From assembly GCF_010993775.1 (NCBI RefSeq), contig NZ_WOTO01000026.1, forward strand, positions 51,487 to 115,486: 64,000 nucleotides of DNA, read 5' to 3'. Shown in pieces: positions 8,184 to 17,807 of this stretch. The position numbers and the translations under genes were made by a program. Each line of letters starts with the position of its first letter. Position 1 is the first letter of the stretch. Under the pieces are notes generated by a model. That model searched no databases, had not been told where the DNA came from, and saw only the letters and a list, made by a program, of their open reading frames with translations. This DNA comes from Fodinicola feengrottensis (GTDB lineage Bacteria; Actinomycetota; Actinomycetes; Mycobacteriales; HKI-0501).

Positions 8184-10926
8184 GCGTCACGCTCCAGCAG
8201 GTCGTCCAGCACGAAGTTCGGGTTGGTCCGGGCACCCGGCCGGGCCCGCCGCAGACGATCGAGGAACAACGCGACGCCGGCGGATCCGGAAGCGAGGTCG
8301 CAGCTTTCCCGCATGACCTGTTCTCCCGGGAAGACAATGCCTTCCGGCCGCTCGGTGGCATTGCACAGGACGACCGCGGCGGACCGCTGCGCGTCACCGA
8401 GCAACTCCGGATCGCCGAGGAACTCGTACGCGTCCAGCAGCGCGTTGCCGATGCCGCTGGCACCGTGGAAAAGCTGCGGGAAGGCGACAAACTTGTGCCG
8501 TACGTCCGGCAAAATGTCCTCGATCCACTGCCGCAACGCCGGATCTCCTGTGACGTGGTGATAACGAAGGAGCGTGGTGAGGACGCCGGCGGTGCCCTTG
8601 TCCCAATACTGGCGCAGACTTTCCGACGGCTTGCCGTCGGTCGCGACCGCGGCCGGGAAAGACAAAAAGCCGCTAGGCGTCGGTTCAGCGCACGAGAGAT
8701 CGAAGTCCAGCGCCGCCCGGCCGAGCGCTAGCACGTCCCGGTCACCGGTGGCCGCATGCAGGCCGAGCAGAAACATCGCGACACCTGAGGCACCTTGACC
8801 GTAACCGATGATAGTGGTGTCCTCGTCAACCGGCCAATGTGCGCGATCGTCCTCGCGGACCGCGGTTTTGGCAAGCTGCTGCTGTGCACCGATTTCTCGG
8901 GCGCGGTCGAGGAACTCGGTCAACCCGGTGTCTCGCCAGAGCCGCAGGCAGGCCATTGCGTGACCGGCCGATCCGGCCAGAATTCCTGGCTCGTCCAGTA
9001 AAAGCGGATGCTCACCAGCGGTACGCAGGGTCTGGACGGCCAGCTCCTGGTGGCCCATCGCGGACAGCGCCCAAGCGACTCCGGCGCTCCCGTAGTAGAG
9101 ACCGGGTGGCATCGCATCGTGTCCGGTTGAGTGTCGTAGAGCCCACGACAGGAACGGATCCGAGACCTCCGCGCCCAGTACGTGCAAGGCATAGAGAGTC
9201 CCGTACGCGCCGTACGCCAACGAAAGCGGGTTGGTTTCGAAGACCAGCAGGTCGGAGGGGAACAAGCGGTCCTCGCGGCTGAGATCAGCCGTCGTACACA
9301 TGTATTCCACCACGCCCTCGAGCGTCGCGTCGATCCGTTTGTGCAGGCTGTCACTGGAGATTGGATCCGGCACCAGCGGCTTCGCGCGAGTGGTGGAGCG
9401 GTTTGCCAGGCGGTGCCGAACGGAATGTCCGCGATGCGCTTGCGAATGACATCCGGGTCCGGCAGCGGCGCGTCCTCGTCCCGCAAGTCCTCGATCAACG
9501 AAGTCAGCTCGACCGGCAGGTTCAGGTCGGCGGCCACTTCTTTGAGCAACTGACGGGGAATATCCCGGTTGACGGCATCGACCTGGGCGCAGACCAACAC
9601 ACAGCTGAGCAGTACGCCACCGAGGGCGTAGTAGTCGGACCTGCGGTCGCCCGTCTGGCTGGTGGCGGCTTTCTTAGTCACCATCCCCCATGTGCACATC
9701 CGGGCGCCCTCGTCGACGCCCTCGTGGAAGGCGCATTCCAGGTCGATCACCTGAACTTTGTCGTCCGGTGTGACCATCACGTTGGTCGTGGAAAGGTCGC
9801 CCAGCACGATGCCCCGCTCGTGGGCGACCGCGACGGCCTCGGCGACCTGCAACCACAAACCACGGAATCGCTGGTAATACTCGGTGAGGCTTTCCGGACT
9901 CAGATCGAGGCTGTAGACAGGATTCTGGGTGATGCTGAGATACCCGATGTGGGATCCCTCAATGTATTCCTGGGCGACGAAGGCGTGCTCCCACTGGGTG
10001 AAGAAGGAAATCGGTCGTACGAACAGGCCGGTGTCAGCAAGGTCGCTCAGCAGGTCGTACTCGTGGCGCAGCAGATCAACGGCGTCACGTCCTTTCGGCC
10101 CCACCTGCACACCCGGCCGTGCCTCCCGCAACACCACCTCGGCACCTGCCTCGGTGTCGATGCCCTTGTAGATGCCACCGCGATTGCTGAAGCTGATCGC
10201 GCTCTCGACGGTGAACCGACCGCCCGCCAAGGCGGTGGTCTCGCTGTCGATCTCCCTACTGGGCGCGAATTTCCGGGCCACCGGGTCGTCGGCCCAGTCG
10301 GGCATCGACCAGTAGGGAGTGCGCAGGTCACGGACCAGGGTGCCGTCCGGCTCGGCGATCATCAGCTCACGCAGTCCGGTCGGGCGCAGCTTGGGCAGGC
10401 TTTTGAAGCCGCCATAACGATAGAAGACCACGCGTGACCCGGGATAGCGCCGGTCGGAGAGAATGTACGGCCCCTCAAAGCCCGCCAAGGCCTTGGTCAG
10501 ATCTTCGGCAACAGCGTGGAACTGCTGCTCATCGGCTGGGTAGACGGCGATGAATTTCCCGCTCGAACCTCGGCCGTAGGACTTGCCGTTGGCCTCCATA
10601 AGCGCAGCCGGGTCCATCAGGAATTTGAAGCGTACGCCCGCATCGCGCAGCACCGGCAGGGCCAGCCGCAAGGTGTCGGCACCAGTGCCGGAGGTCGCGC
10701 TGACGTGCAGTTTCCAACCCTGGTCCGGCATCGGGGTGTCTGGCGGCTCCGCGATCATCCAGTAGCCGTGCCGACGCAGCGGCCAGCCGCCGGGCATGAT
10801 TTCCCGATAGTGCCGAAGAAAGTCGCTGCTGGGAGATCGCCGGGTGAAGTTCTCGAACCATCGCGGATGGTGCGTCATATAGGACAACATCTGTTCCCAG
10901 TCGACCAGCATCGCGGCTCGCCCCAT
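8180..10926 (-). CDS. Class III lanthipeptide synthetase (LanKC), frameshifted
   Basis: Trifunctional enzyme of about 910 residues that phosphorylates Ser/Thr of a precursor peptide, eliminates phosphate and cyclises with Cys. Order: N-terminal lyase domain (GWKLHVSATSGTG, SSGKFIAVYPADE, GPYILSDRRYPGS), Ser/Thr kinase-like domain (about 250-500; VVLREARPG lysine strand, catalytic VLGDLSTTNVMV, metal-binding VIDLE), and LanC-like cyclase (about 520-910). The cyclase zinc ligands are absent: the WCYG position reads YWDKG and the CHG position reads LFHGASG. This marks class III (LanKC) and excludes class IV (LanL). Kinase and cyclase are in different frames, broken at about 9370-9415. ATG at 10911 is an alternative start. 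The precursor lies immediately upstream and an MFS exporter overlaps downstream. Confidence 0.88.
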
Positions 10927-10990
10927 TCCTCGAGGTTCGGTTTTCAGATCGTCAGGTGGTCTTGCAGAGGCTCATGCCCATAGACGCGAT

Positions 10991-11023
10991 GTGGGGAGCC
11001 GTGTCGAAAGACAGGCTCCCCAC
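10991..11023 (-). terminator. Hairpin between precursor and synthetase, attenuator
   Basis: A 10-bp perfect stem (GTGGGGAGCC with GGCTCCCCAC) continues past one bulged G into TGTC-GAAA-GACA, giving a 14-bp stem capped by a GAAA tetraloop. No T-tract follows on either strand. Placed after the precursor stop and before the synthetase start, it fits the partial terminator or mRNA-stabilising hairpin that often keeps RiPP precursor transcript in excess. Confidence 0.7.
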
Positions 11024-11046
11024 CCCGCGTGTCCTGTTTCGGTGCG

Positions 11047-11226
11047 TTAGCTGGCGGTGCAGACGGTCCCGGCCACACACGAGCTGCAGCTCATGGCCGG
11101 TTCGTTGAAGCCGGGCGCGCCACCCTTGTCGGTGTCGAGCTTCTGCAGGCCCAGCACGCCGTGCGCCTCGACCTCGTCGGCCTCGGTGGTCTCTTCGGGC
11201 TCCGGGGCGGTGTTCTTTTCGGACAT
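11047..11226 (-). CDS. Class III lanthipeptide precursor peptide
   Basis: A 59-residue ORF with a strong AAGGAGGA ribosome site 6 bases before the ATG at 11226. The first 40 residues are an acidic leader with GVLGLQKLD, which fits the helical L-x-L-Q type motif of class III leaders. The C-terminal 17 residues, EPAMSCSSCVAGTVCTAS less the first residue, form the likely core: six Ser/Thr and three Cys. Ser46-x-x-Ser49 is a possible labionin start, with Cys50 or Cys56 as partner; simple lanthionines are equally possible. No GG cleavage site is present, in keeping with stepwise leader trimming in class III. The gene heads the operon precursor, synthetase, MFS. Ring pattern and activity cannot be read from sequence. 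Confidence 0.85.
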   Translation of the reverse strand: MSEKNTAPEPEETTEADEVEAHGVLGLQKLDTDKGGAPGFNEPAMSCSSCVAGTVCTAS

Positions 11227-11440
11227 GGCGAGTCCTCCTTGTTCTGGCGGGGCACCGGCCTGCTCTCACCGGTACTGGCCGCCAACCTAGGAACGTCCGG
11301 TGGAGATTCGGTATGCGCTCGGTGAAAACCCAGCTAGCCGCCTATCTCGATGCGTCGCAGGACTCGCGCTGGCCCGCCAAGTGGGCCGCTGATCTGCGGA
11401 TATACCGAGCTTTAAGCGGCTGACAGCCGGCCACACGAGA

Positions 11441-11487
11441 CTAGGACGTGTCTCCTCATCCACCTGGAATGAGGAGACACACCCTAG
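11441..11487. promoter_or_regulatory. Large inverted repeat in the divergent control region
   Basis: Arms CTAGGACGTGTCTCCTCAT (11441-11459) and ATGAGGAGACACACCCTAG (11469-11487) pair at 17 of 19 positions, with a perfect 12-bp core and a 9-base loop. It lies 21 bases before the radical SAM start and about 215 bases from the precursor start, so it could be a regulator site for both operons, a leader hairpin of the rightward operon, or an element remnant. Confidence 0.65.
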
Positions 11488-11508
11488 GCGCGGTGAGGGA
11501 GGTGGGCG

Positions 11509-12569
11509 ATGCGGCTGGCTGAAATGATGGCCCTGCGTCAGGTGATCGGCGCCGGCGCGCTGGTGACGGTGACCGAGCGGTGTCCACTCAGCTGCGCCCA
11601 CTGCGCATCGGCGGCGACTCTCGCCGGCCGACAGCTCGACGCGACCGCGCTCCTTCGCTTCTTGTCCACCTTCACCGCGAAATGCCGTCCCGAGGTGCTG
11701 ATGTTGACCGGCGGCGAGCCGCTGACCCGGCCACGGCTGGTGGTCGAAGCCGCCCGGCTCGTACGGTCCGCCGGCACTCGTACGGCAGTGCTCTCCGGTG
11801 CGTTTTTCGCCCAGGGCAAAGGCATCCCGCCATCCATCCGGGAGGTCGCCCGCGCTGTCGACCATTTCTCGCTGAGCCTGGACGTTTTCCACGAACGCGA
11901 GGTAGCCCGCGAGAACGTCTTCGGTGCTTTGCATGACCTCCTTCGGTCGGGCGTAGCGACCAGTCTGCACGTGGTCGGGACTGGGCCCGACGACCCGTAT
12001 CTGGCCGAGGTAAGCGAGGAAGTCGTCGCCCGTTTTTGGCGCGGCCGTACCGATGTTGGTCAGCGAGCTGCGCCCCATCGGCCGCGCGGCCGCCTGGGCG
12101 CGCCGGCCCGCGCTGCCGGATCCCACGCTGGTGGCGCCCTGCGCGATGGCGGCCTGGCCGGTGATCACGACAGACGGACGGGTGACCGCCTGTTGCAACC
12201 AGGCGGTGGTGGATGGTCGTACCCGCCCAGATCATCTGAGCCTGGGCCGAATCGACACCGCGACCTGGCCGGCTGTCCTGGAGAGAGCCAAAAACCTGCC
12301 GATGCTGCGGATGGTCCGGACGGTTGGGCCACTGCACATCGCCAGCCGTACGGCCGAACCTCCCGACGACTACTGCACAACCCCACCGGCTCAGCGACTC
12401 GCCGGCCGCGACGCAATGGGTGGCCAAGGCCGACGGCCCAGCCGGCGAACTGCTGGAGGCGGCCGCGATCCGCCGTGGACTGGCCGGTGGACCGGCGGCT
12501 TTGCTGCGCAGGCACGGAAGCGGACGATATTCCCACCTGGTCGGCAGCGCGGAGGCAGCGGATGAATGA
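11509..12569 (+). CDS. Radical SAM peptide-modifying enzyme, frameshifted
   Basis: Radical SAM protein of about 350 residues that likely installs a crosslink or other change in a peptide. The [4Fe-4S] motif RCPLSCAHC (CxxxCxxC) sits at residues 25-33, followed by LTGGEPLTRP, the SAM-binding GGE strand. The C-terminal part has extra cysteines (PCAMAAW, GRVTACCNQ, DDYC), which resembles a SPASM/twitch auxiliary cluster domain of peptide maturases. Frames break near 12040-12055 and 12380-12400; the final segment ends with TGA at 12569. ATG at 11509 follows GGAGGTGGGCG. The stop overlaps the next start by 8 bases. The substrate may be the 66-residue protein of this operon or the lanthipeptide precursor; this is open. 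Confidence 0.78.
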
Positions 12570-13220
12570 CCTGCGAGCGGTGCTGGAGTTGGTGACGCCG
12601 GCGATCCAGCGAAGTTCGGCGGCCCTCTGGCAACCAATGGGGTTACGGGAACGGTATTCGCGCTACCTGGCCGAAATGCACGCGGTCCTACGAGCATCGG
12701 TGCCGTTGATGGTGATGGCCGGCGCGCAGACCACCAACCCCGTGCTGCGCGACTATTTCGCCGAACATGTCGAAGAGGAACTCGGCCACGACGACTGGCT
12801 GCTCGACGATGTGGCCGCCGTCGGGCTCGACCCCGACGCGGTACGGGCCAGCCCACCGTCGGCGCTCGCGGCGCGGCTGGTCGGACCGCGCAGTATTACT
12901 GGATCCAGCACTACGACCCTGTCGCGTTGCTCGGCTATCTGGCCGTACTAGAGGCAAACGCCCCTTCCGCACTGCTGCCCGCCCTGCTTTTCGAGCGAAC
13001 GGGTCTGCCGGCGCGAGCTTTTCGTACGCTGCGCCATCACGCCGAGGTCGACGGCGGACACAGTGACGCCGTCTTCGCGATCCTCGAACAGCTCGATCCG
13101 CCACCATCGCATCGATTCGCCATCCGCACCAGCGCCCTGCATACCGCGAGCGCGCTGATCGCCCTTTTCGACAGTTTGAGCCGTCCGACCGGAAAGGATC
13201 AGCACGATGACCGATCATGA
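12562..13220 (+). CDS. Haem-oxygenase-like diiron (HDO-type) enzyme, frameshifted
   Basis: All-helical iron-containing redox enzyme of about 218 residues, of the kind annotated as haem oxygenase-like or iron-containing redox enzyme. Candidate metal ligands: Glu in YLAEMHAV, HVEEELGHDDWL, and HHAEVDGGHSD near the C terminus, matching the E...E-x-x-H...H-x-x-x-D-x-x-H layout of HDO folds. The frame breaks at about 12885; correction gives AQYYWIQHYDPVALLG. ATG at 12562 lies inside the end of the radical SAM gene, and the TGA at 13220 lies inside the next gene, so all three are coupled. Relatives perform oxidative C-C or C-N chemistry on amino acids or peptides, or simply bind iron. Here the substrate is unknown. 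Confidence 0.72.
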
Positions 13221-13407
13221 GGCCAACCTACGTACGCTCGCGGATGCCGGTTTCCCGATGGACACGTTCACCGATGAGCAGCTGGCGGTTTTCGCTGAGC
13301 TCACGCCCGGAGAACTCGACCTCATCGTCGACATCAAGGCCCGGTTGGACGCCGTCGAGCCGGAGGTCCAGGCCCATGCCGCGGTGGCCGGCGCGGCGCT
13401 TTTCTAG
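13207..13407 (+). CDS. Small 66-residue operon protein, possible RiPP substrate
   Basis: Acidic helical protein starting at ATG 13207, 14 bases inside the diiron gene. It contains LADAGFPMDTFTDEQLAVF, a central LTPGELDLIVDIKARLDA helix, and a small hydrophobic tail ending GAALF. From memory of the family it resembles the short 'aroma-sacti cluster' domain proteins of actinomycetes, which have the same AGFP...LS/TxEQ...I-x-x-R-L pattern and an aromatic C terminus; I could not check this. It has no Cys, so classical sactionine crosslinks cannot form, but the terminal Phe or Ala could be a site for radical chemistry. It could be the precursor of the radical SAM/diiron pair, or an accessory leader-binding protein. 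Confidence 0.7.
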   Translation: MTDHEANLRTLADAGFPMDTFTDEQLAVFAELTPGELDLIVDIKARLDAVEPEVQAHAAVAGAALF

Positions 13408-13419
13408 GCAGGCAAAGAA

Positions 13420-16369
13420 ATGCATTGCGTCGCCTGTGCCGCCGCGCTGCCGGCAGCTGCCCGGTTCTGCCCGTCCTGCGGCTCGCCGTGTCCACCTACG
13501 CCGGTTCCTCAGGTAGAGCGCCGAAAACTCGTCACCGCGTTGTTCTGCGATCTGGTCGGCTCCACCGAGCTTTCCGGCATCCTGGAGCCGGAAACCCTGA
13601 GATCGGTCGTGCTGCGCTATTTCGACGTGATGCGAGACCAGATCGAAGCACACGGTGGGCTGGTGGAGAAATTCATTGGGGACGCGGTGATGGCCGTTTT
13701 CGGGATCCCGACAGTGCATGAGAACGACGCGCACCGAGCTGCCGCGGCCGCGTTGGACATGGTGGCGGCCCTCGCCGAACTGAACGAGGATCTCAGCCGA
13801 ACCCTGGGCTGCCAGCTGGCCGTACGAATCGGTATCAACACTGGAGAAGTCGTTGCCACCGCACAGGAGGGCACGAACGAGAACTGGTGTCCGGCGAGGT
13901 CGTCAATGTGGCCGCGCGACTGGAGCAGAACGCCGGCGTCGGCGAAGTGCTCATCGGTCCTATTACCCGCGAACTGCTCGGCACCGCCGCGACAGTCGAC
14001 AAGCTCGGTCCGGTGACGTTGAAAGGAAAGCGGGACGCTGTCGCGGCTTTTCGTTTGACCAGCCTGCAACCGTACGCTGTCGATGGTCACCGAGCGGCTT
14101 TTGTTGGACGCGAAAGCGAACTCGGGCGACTGCGGGCGGCATGGGCGGGCGTACGCGACGGCCACGGCGGCCGGCTGGTGACGGTTTCCGGCGAGGCCGG
14201 CATCGGCAAGACCCGGTTGCTCCAGGAATGGCTGGCCGGTCTACCGGACGGCGAGGCGCTGGTCGGGGCCGGCCGCTGCCACCCGTACCGCGACGAAGCC
14301 AGCCTCACCCCACTCGGGCAGGCGTTGCGACAGATCTTGGAAAAGGCTGAGGACCGCAGCCCGCTGGAGCATTCGGATCACGTATGCTGCGGACCGGCCT
14401 GTTGCACGACGGCACTCCTGGACGGTCACCGGAAAGCACGTACGCGGCGACGGCCGCGATGCTGCGCGGGCTGGACCGGCCGGTCGCATTGCTGTTCGAC
14501 GATCTTCAGTGGGCGGACCAGATGTTGCTCGACGGCATCGCACATGTGGCCACCGCGCTGGAAAAGGATCGCGTGCTATTGCTTTGTTCAGGGCGCGTCG
14601 AGACCACCGTTGATCTCGCTCTCGCTCCACTGTCCACAGTGGAGGCGCACGAGCTGGCCGCTGGGCTGCTCGAACTGCAGTTGCACGGGCCGGACCTGCT
14701 GACCCGGGTGATCGAACGGGCCGAGGGAAATCCGCTCTATCTTGAACAACTGCTGGCAATGCTGGAAGAGGGGGCCGATGCCGACGAACTGCCGGCCACG
14801 GTGAACGCCGTGCTGGCCGCGCGCATCGATGCCCTGCGGCCGGCAGAGCGTACGACATTGTGCGCGGCCGCGGTCATCGGCAGGCAGTTTGTCCCGGCCA
14901 GGGTCGAGGCGCTCAGCGACACGGTGGCGCCGCTGGCCGAACTGGTACGACGCGGCCTCATCGAGCCGGTACGCGGGCAGGACGGGTGCTATCGATTCAG
15001 CAGCGGGCTGCTTCGGGAGGTGACCTATCGCGGCATCAGCAAGAGGCGCCGGGCCGACTGGCACGAGCGGCTGGCGGACACCCCGGGGACCGGCATCGCC
15101 ACCGAAGGCCACCATTTCGAGCAGGCCTATCTGCACCGCCACGAGCTGGGGTTACGTGACGAGCGGACGGAAATCCTGCGGAGCCGGGCCGCGCTGGCCC
15201 TCACCGAGGCAGCCCGCACCGCACTCGCCCGCGCCGACCTCTCCTGGTCGGCGGACCTCGGCCAACGTGCGCTGCGACTGTCCACAAAGGACGACTTGTG
15301 GTGGAAGGCGGCCGCACAAAGCCTGGGCGAGACGTGGCTCGCGACCGGCCGGACCGTCGACGGCGACCAACTGCTGAGGGAAGTCATGGCCGCGGCCGGC
15401 GACGATCAACGAGCGTACGCACATGCCAAATTGCAACTGGCGGCGCTGCACCCGGAGTCGGGCGTCGGTTCGGCCGCTGAGATCGCGACCGAGGCACTTC
15501 CGGTTTTCCAGGCAGCACAGGACAATCTCGGACTGGCGCGAGCGTATGTCCGACTGGGCCAGGAACAGCAGACTCTGGGCTCGTACCGAAAGGCCGATGA
15601 TCTACTGGAGGCTGCCTTGCAACATTCGGTCGTCGCGAAGGCTGCCCCAGAGCGGGCGACCGCGCTCGGCGCCATCGGAATTTCGCTGTGGCAAGGCCCC
15701 ACTCCGGCCACCGAGGCGGTCCGACAGTGCCAGGACCTTCTCGTACGTTACGGCAGCGACCACGATATCGTCGTATTGACGCTCAACTATCCACTGGCCA
15801 ACCTCTTCGCATTGCAGGGCCTCGACACCGAAGCACAAGAGTGCCTGAACACGGCAAATCGGTTCGCCCGCGACCTTGGTTACGCCGAAGCGGCGGCCTT
15901 TGTGCCGTTGTTCACCGCGGGAGTCGAGGCATTGGCCGGGCGGTGGGAAAAGGCCGAGATGCTTTTGCGAGAGGCGATCGCACAGTGCCAGGCCACCGGG
16001 AATGCGGGGCTGCTGATCAATGCCTCCCGCGACCTCGCGAGAGTGCTGGTACGCAACGGAAAGCGGCCCGACCCAACCCTGTTGGACGGCGGCGATGATT
16101 TCCCGCCCGCCGAGGCCGCCGATCATCTCGGCGCCCGGGCGATCACCGAGACCGACGCCCGGCTAGCCGTCCAGTTGGCCCGTGCCGCGGTTGCGGCAGC
16201 CGAAACGACCGACTCGCCCATCACCCGCGCCACCGCCTATCTCGACCTCGCTCAGGCCTGTCGCTCGGCCGGTGTGCCCAGCACCGCGGCGAAAAGGGCG
16301 GCCGAATGGTTTGGTCGCAAAGGCCATGTCGTTGGTTGCCAAGCTGCCGCAGCGATCGGAGCAGTATGA
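13420..16369 (+). CDS. Zinc ribbon, class III cyclase, AAA and TPR signalling protein, frameshifted
   Basis: Giant signalling protein of about 980 residues. Order: zinc ribbon (HCVAC at the start and CPSCG at residues 19-23); class III nucleotide cyclase domain (LFCDLVGSTELS with a metal Asp, EKFIGDAVMAVFG with the second Asp, RIGINTGEVV); AAA/STAND ATPase (VGRESELGRL, Walker A SGEAGIGKTRLL, Walker B LLFDDLQWAD); then a long TPR-like helical C terminus. Frames break at about 13880 and 14375. The start at 13420 is 12 bases after the small protein. Such cyclase-STAND proteins are common actinobacterial regulators; whether this one makes cAMP is unknown. Its stop overlaps the protease start, so it belongs to the peptide operon, perhaps sensing or controlling the product. 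Confidence 0.8.
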
Positions 16370-17195
16370 CCCGCCAACTCAGCTGGGGCCTGCGCGGCAA
16401 AGGTCCGGCGGACATTCAACTCCCCGCGGTCGAGATTGACCGGGTCACGCCCGACTGGGCGTGGGGTGGTTCTCGCGGCGCGGGCATCCGAGTCTGCGTT
16501 ATCGACAGCGGGATCGAAGGCGACCACCCGCTCGTCGGTCCGATCACTGCGTCGTACGAGGTTTTCAACAGCACTGACGGACCGCAAGTGCGTCCCACCG
16601 ATCATGTCGACACCTGCGGGCACGGGACCGCCTGCGCGGGCCTCATCCGCGCCTTCGCGCCGGACTGCGAGCTTTACAGCGTACGAGTGCTGGGCGAGCG
16701 GTTCAGCGGCACCGGCAGTTTCATGCTGGCCGGGCTGCGCTGGGCCGTGGAGCAGGGCTATGACGTCATAAACATGAGCCTTTCTACTACGCGAACACAG
16801 TTCGCGCATGAGCTGCACGAGCTGGCAGACGAAGCGTATTTCCGTCGCACGGCGATCGTCGCGTCGGCTCACAACACGCCAGTCGTCAGCTTTCCGTGGC
16901 GGTTCTGCTCGGTGCTGTCGGTCGGCAGTCATCAGGAGCAAGATCCGAATCTGTATCTTTACAACCCGTCACCGCCGGTCGAGTTTTTCGCCCAGGGCCA
17001 GGATGTGCGAGTGGCGTGGCCCGGCGGCGGCACCACCCGTACCACCGGCAACAGTTTCGCCACCCCCCGAATCGCCGGACTTTGCGCACTCACCTTGGCA
17101 AAAAACACCCACAGCTGACGATTTTCCAGCTCAAGACCGTGCTCTACCTCGCCGCGGCGAACGTGCACGCCACCGAAGAAGGAGACCAGCCGTGA
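16366..17195 (+). CDS. Subtilisin-like S8 peptidase, frameshifted C terminus
   Basis: Cytoplasmic subtilase of about 275 residues without a signal peptide. The catalytic triad is complete: Asp in VCVIDSGIEGDH, His in CGHGTACAG, Ser in GNSFATPRIAG; oxyanion Asn in ASAHNTP. The ATG at 16366 overlaps the TGA of the cyclase gene. The frame breaks in a run of six A at about 17101-17106; correction gives KHPQLTIFQLKTVLYLAAANV and a stop at 17195. The lack of a propeptide and export signal, and the position between peptide-modification and signalling genes, suggest leader or core cleavage in the cell (inference). Confidence 0.82.
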
Positions 17196-17746
17196 CCCAC
17201 AATCTCGCGCCAACGGCCGACGCCGGTACGCGCGCTCTCTTGCAGTCGGTGGTCGAGGTCGCGAAGGCCATCTTCGGCGCCGCCGCGAGCTCGGTCTTCC
17301 TACTCGACGAGCCGGCCGGCGAGCTGGTTTTCCAGGCTGTCGCGGGCGAAGGCGAGGACTTCCTGGTCGGCACCCGAATGCCGGCGAACCGTGGCATCGC
17401 CGGCTGGGTGGTCAGCTCCGGGCAGGCGATGATCGCCGACGACCTGGCCGCCAACCGATCTTTCGCCCGAGACCTCGCCGAGTCCACAAAATACGTTCCA
17501 CAGGCACTGATGGCCGCACCCCTGCTCTCCGACGACGACGTGCTCGGGGTCCTGCAGGTGCTCGACCCGGCACAGCAGTGCCGTTCCGACCTCGGCGACC
17601 TGGATTTGCTGTCCCTGTTCGCAAATCAGGCCGCGACGGCGATCCGCGTCGCGCAGCCGTGCCCCCGCTGCACCGAACCGTCGGCCAGCTACGGCCCGCA
17701 ACTGGTCGACGAGTTCCTCCAATTCCTCAGACAGAAATCGGCATAG
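17192..17746 (+). CDS. GAF-domain protein
   Basis: Intact protein of about 184 residues with a single GAF sensor domain: ASSVFLLDEPAGELVFQAVA, NRGIAGWVVSSGQAMIADD and MAAPLLSDDDVLGVLQVLD are the typical strands and helices. GTG at 17192 overlaps the protease stop (GTGA), so it is the last gene of the rightward peptide operon. A short tail with CPRC may bind a metal. GAF domains bind small ligands such as cyclic nucleotides, which would fit the cyclase domain two genes upstream; this link is inference. It converges on the SARP regulator at 17808. Confidence 0.82.
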   Translation: MTHNLAPTADAGTRALLQSVVEVAKAIFGAAASSVFLLDEPAGELVFQAVAGEGEDFLVGTRMPANRGIAGWVVSSGQAMIADDLAANRSFARDLAESTKYVPQALMAAPLLSDDDVLGVLQVLDPAQQCRSDLGDLDLLSLFANQAATAIRVAQPCPRCTEPSASYGPQLVDEFLQFLRQKSA

Positions 17747-17807
17747 CAGTGTGCTGTCGGTGTGGTCTCGGACGTTGAGTGCGGCACAATGTCCCACACT
17801 CGATGAG

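Noticed and set aside
8180..10926. Class IV (LanL) lanthipeptide synthetase
   Set aside because: The cyclase domain lacks the Cys-Cys-His zinc ligands, so class III fits.
11441..11487. Insertion sequence
   Set aside because: A dyad alone, with no transposase fragment and no flanking target duplication that I can see.
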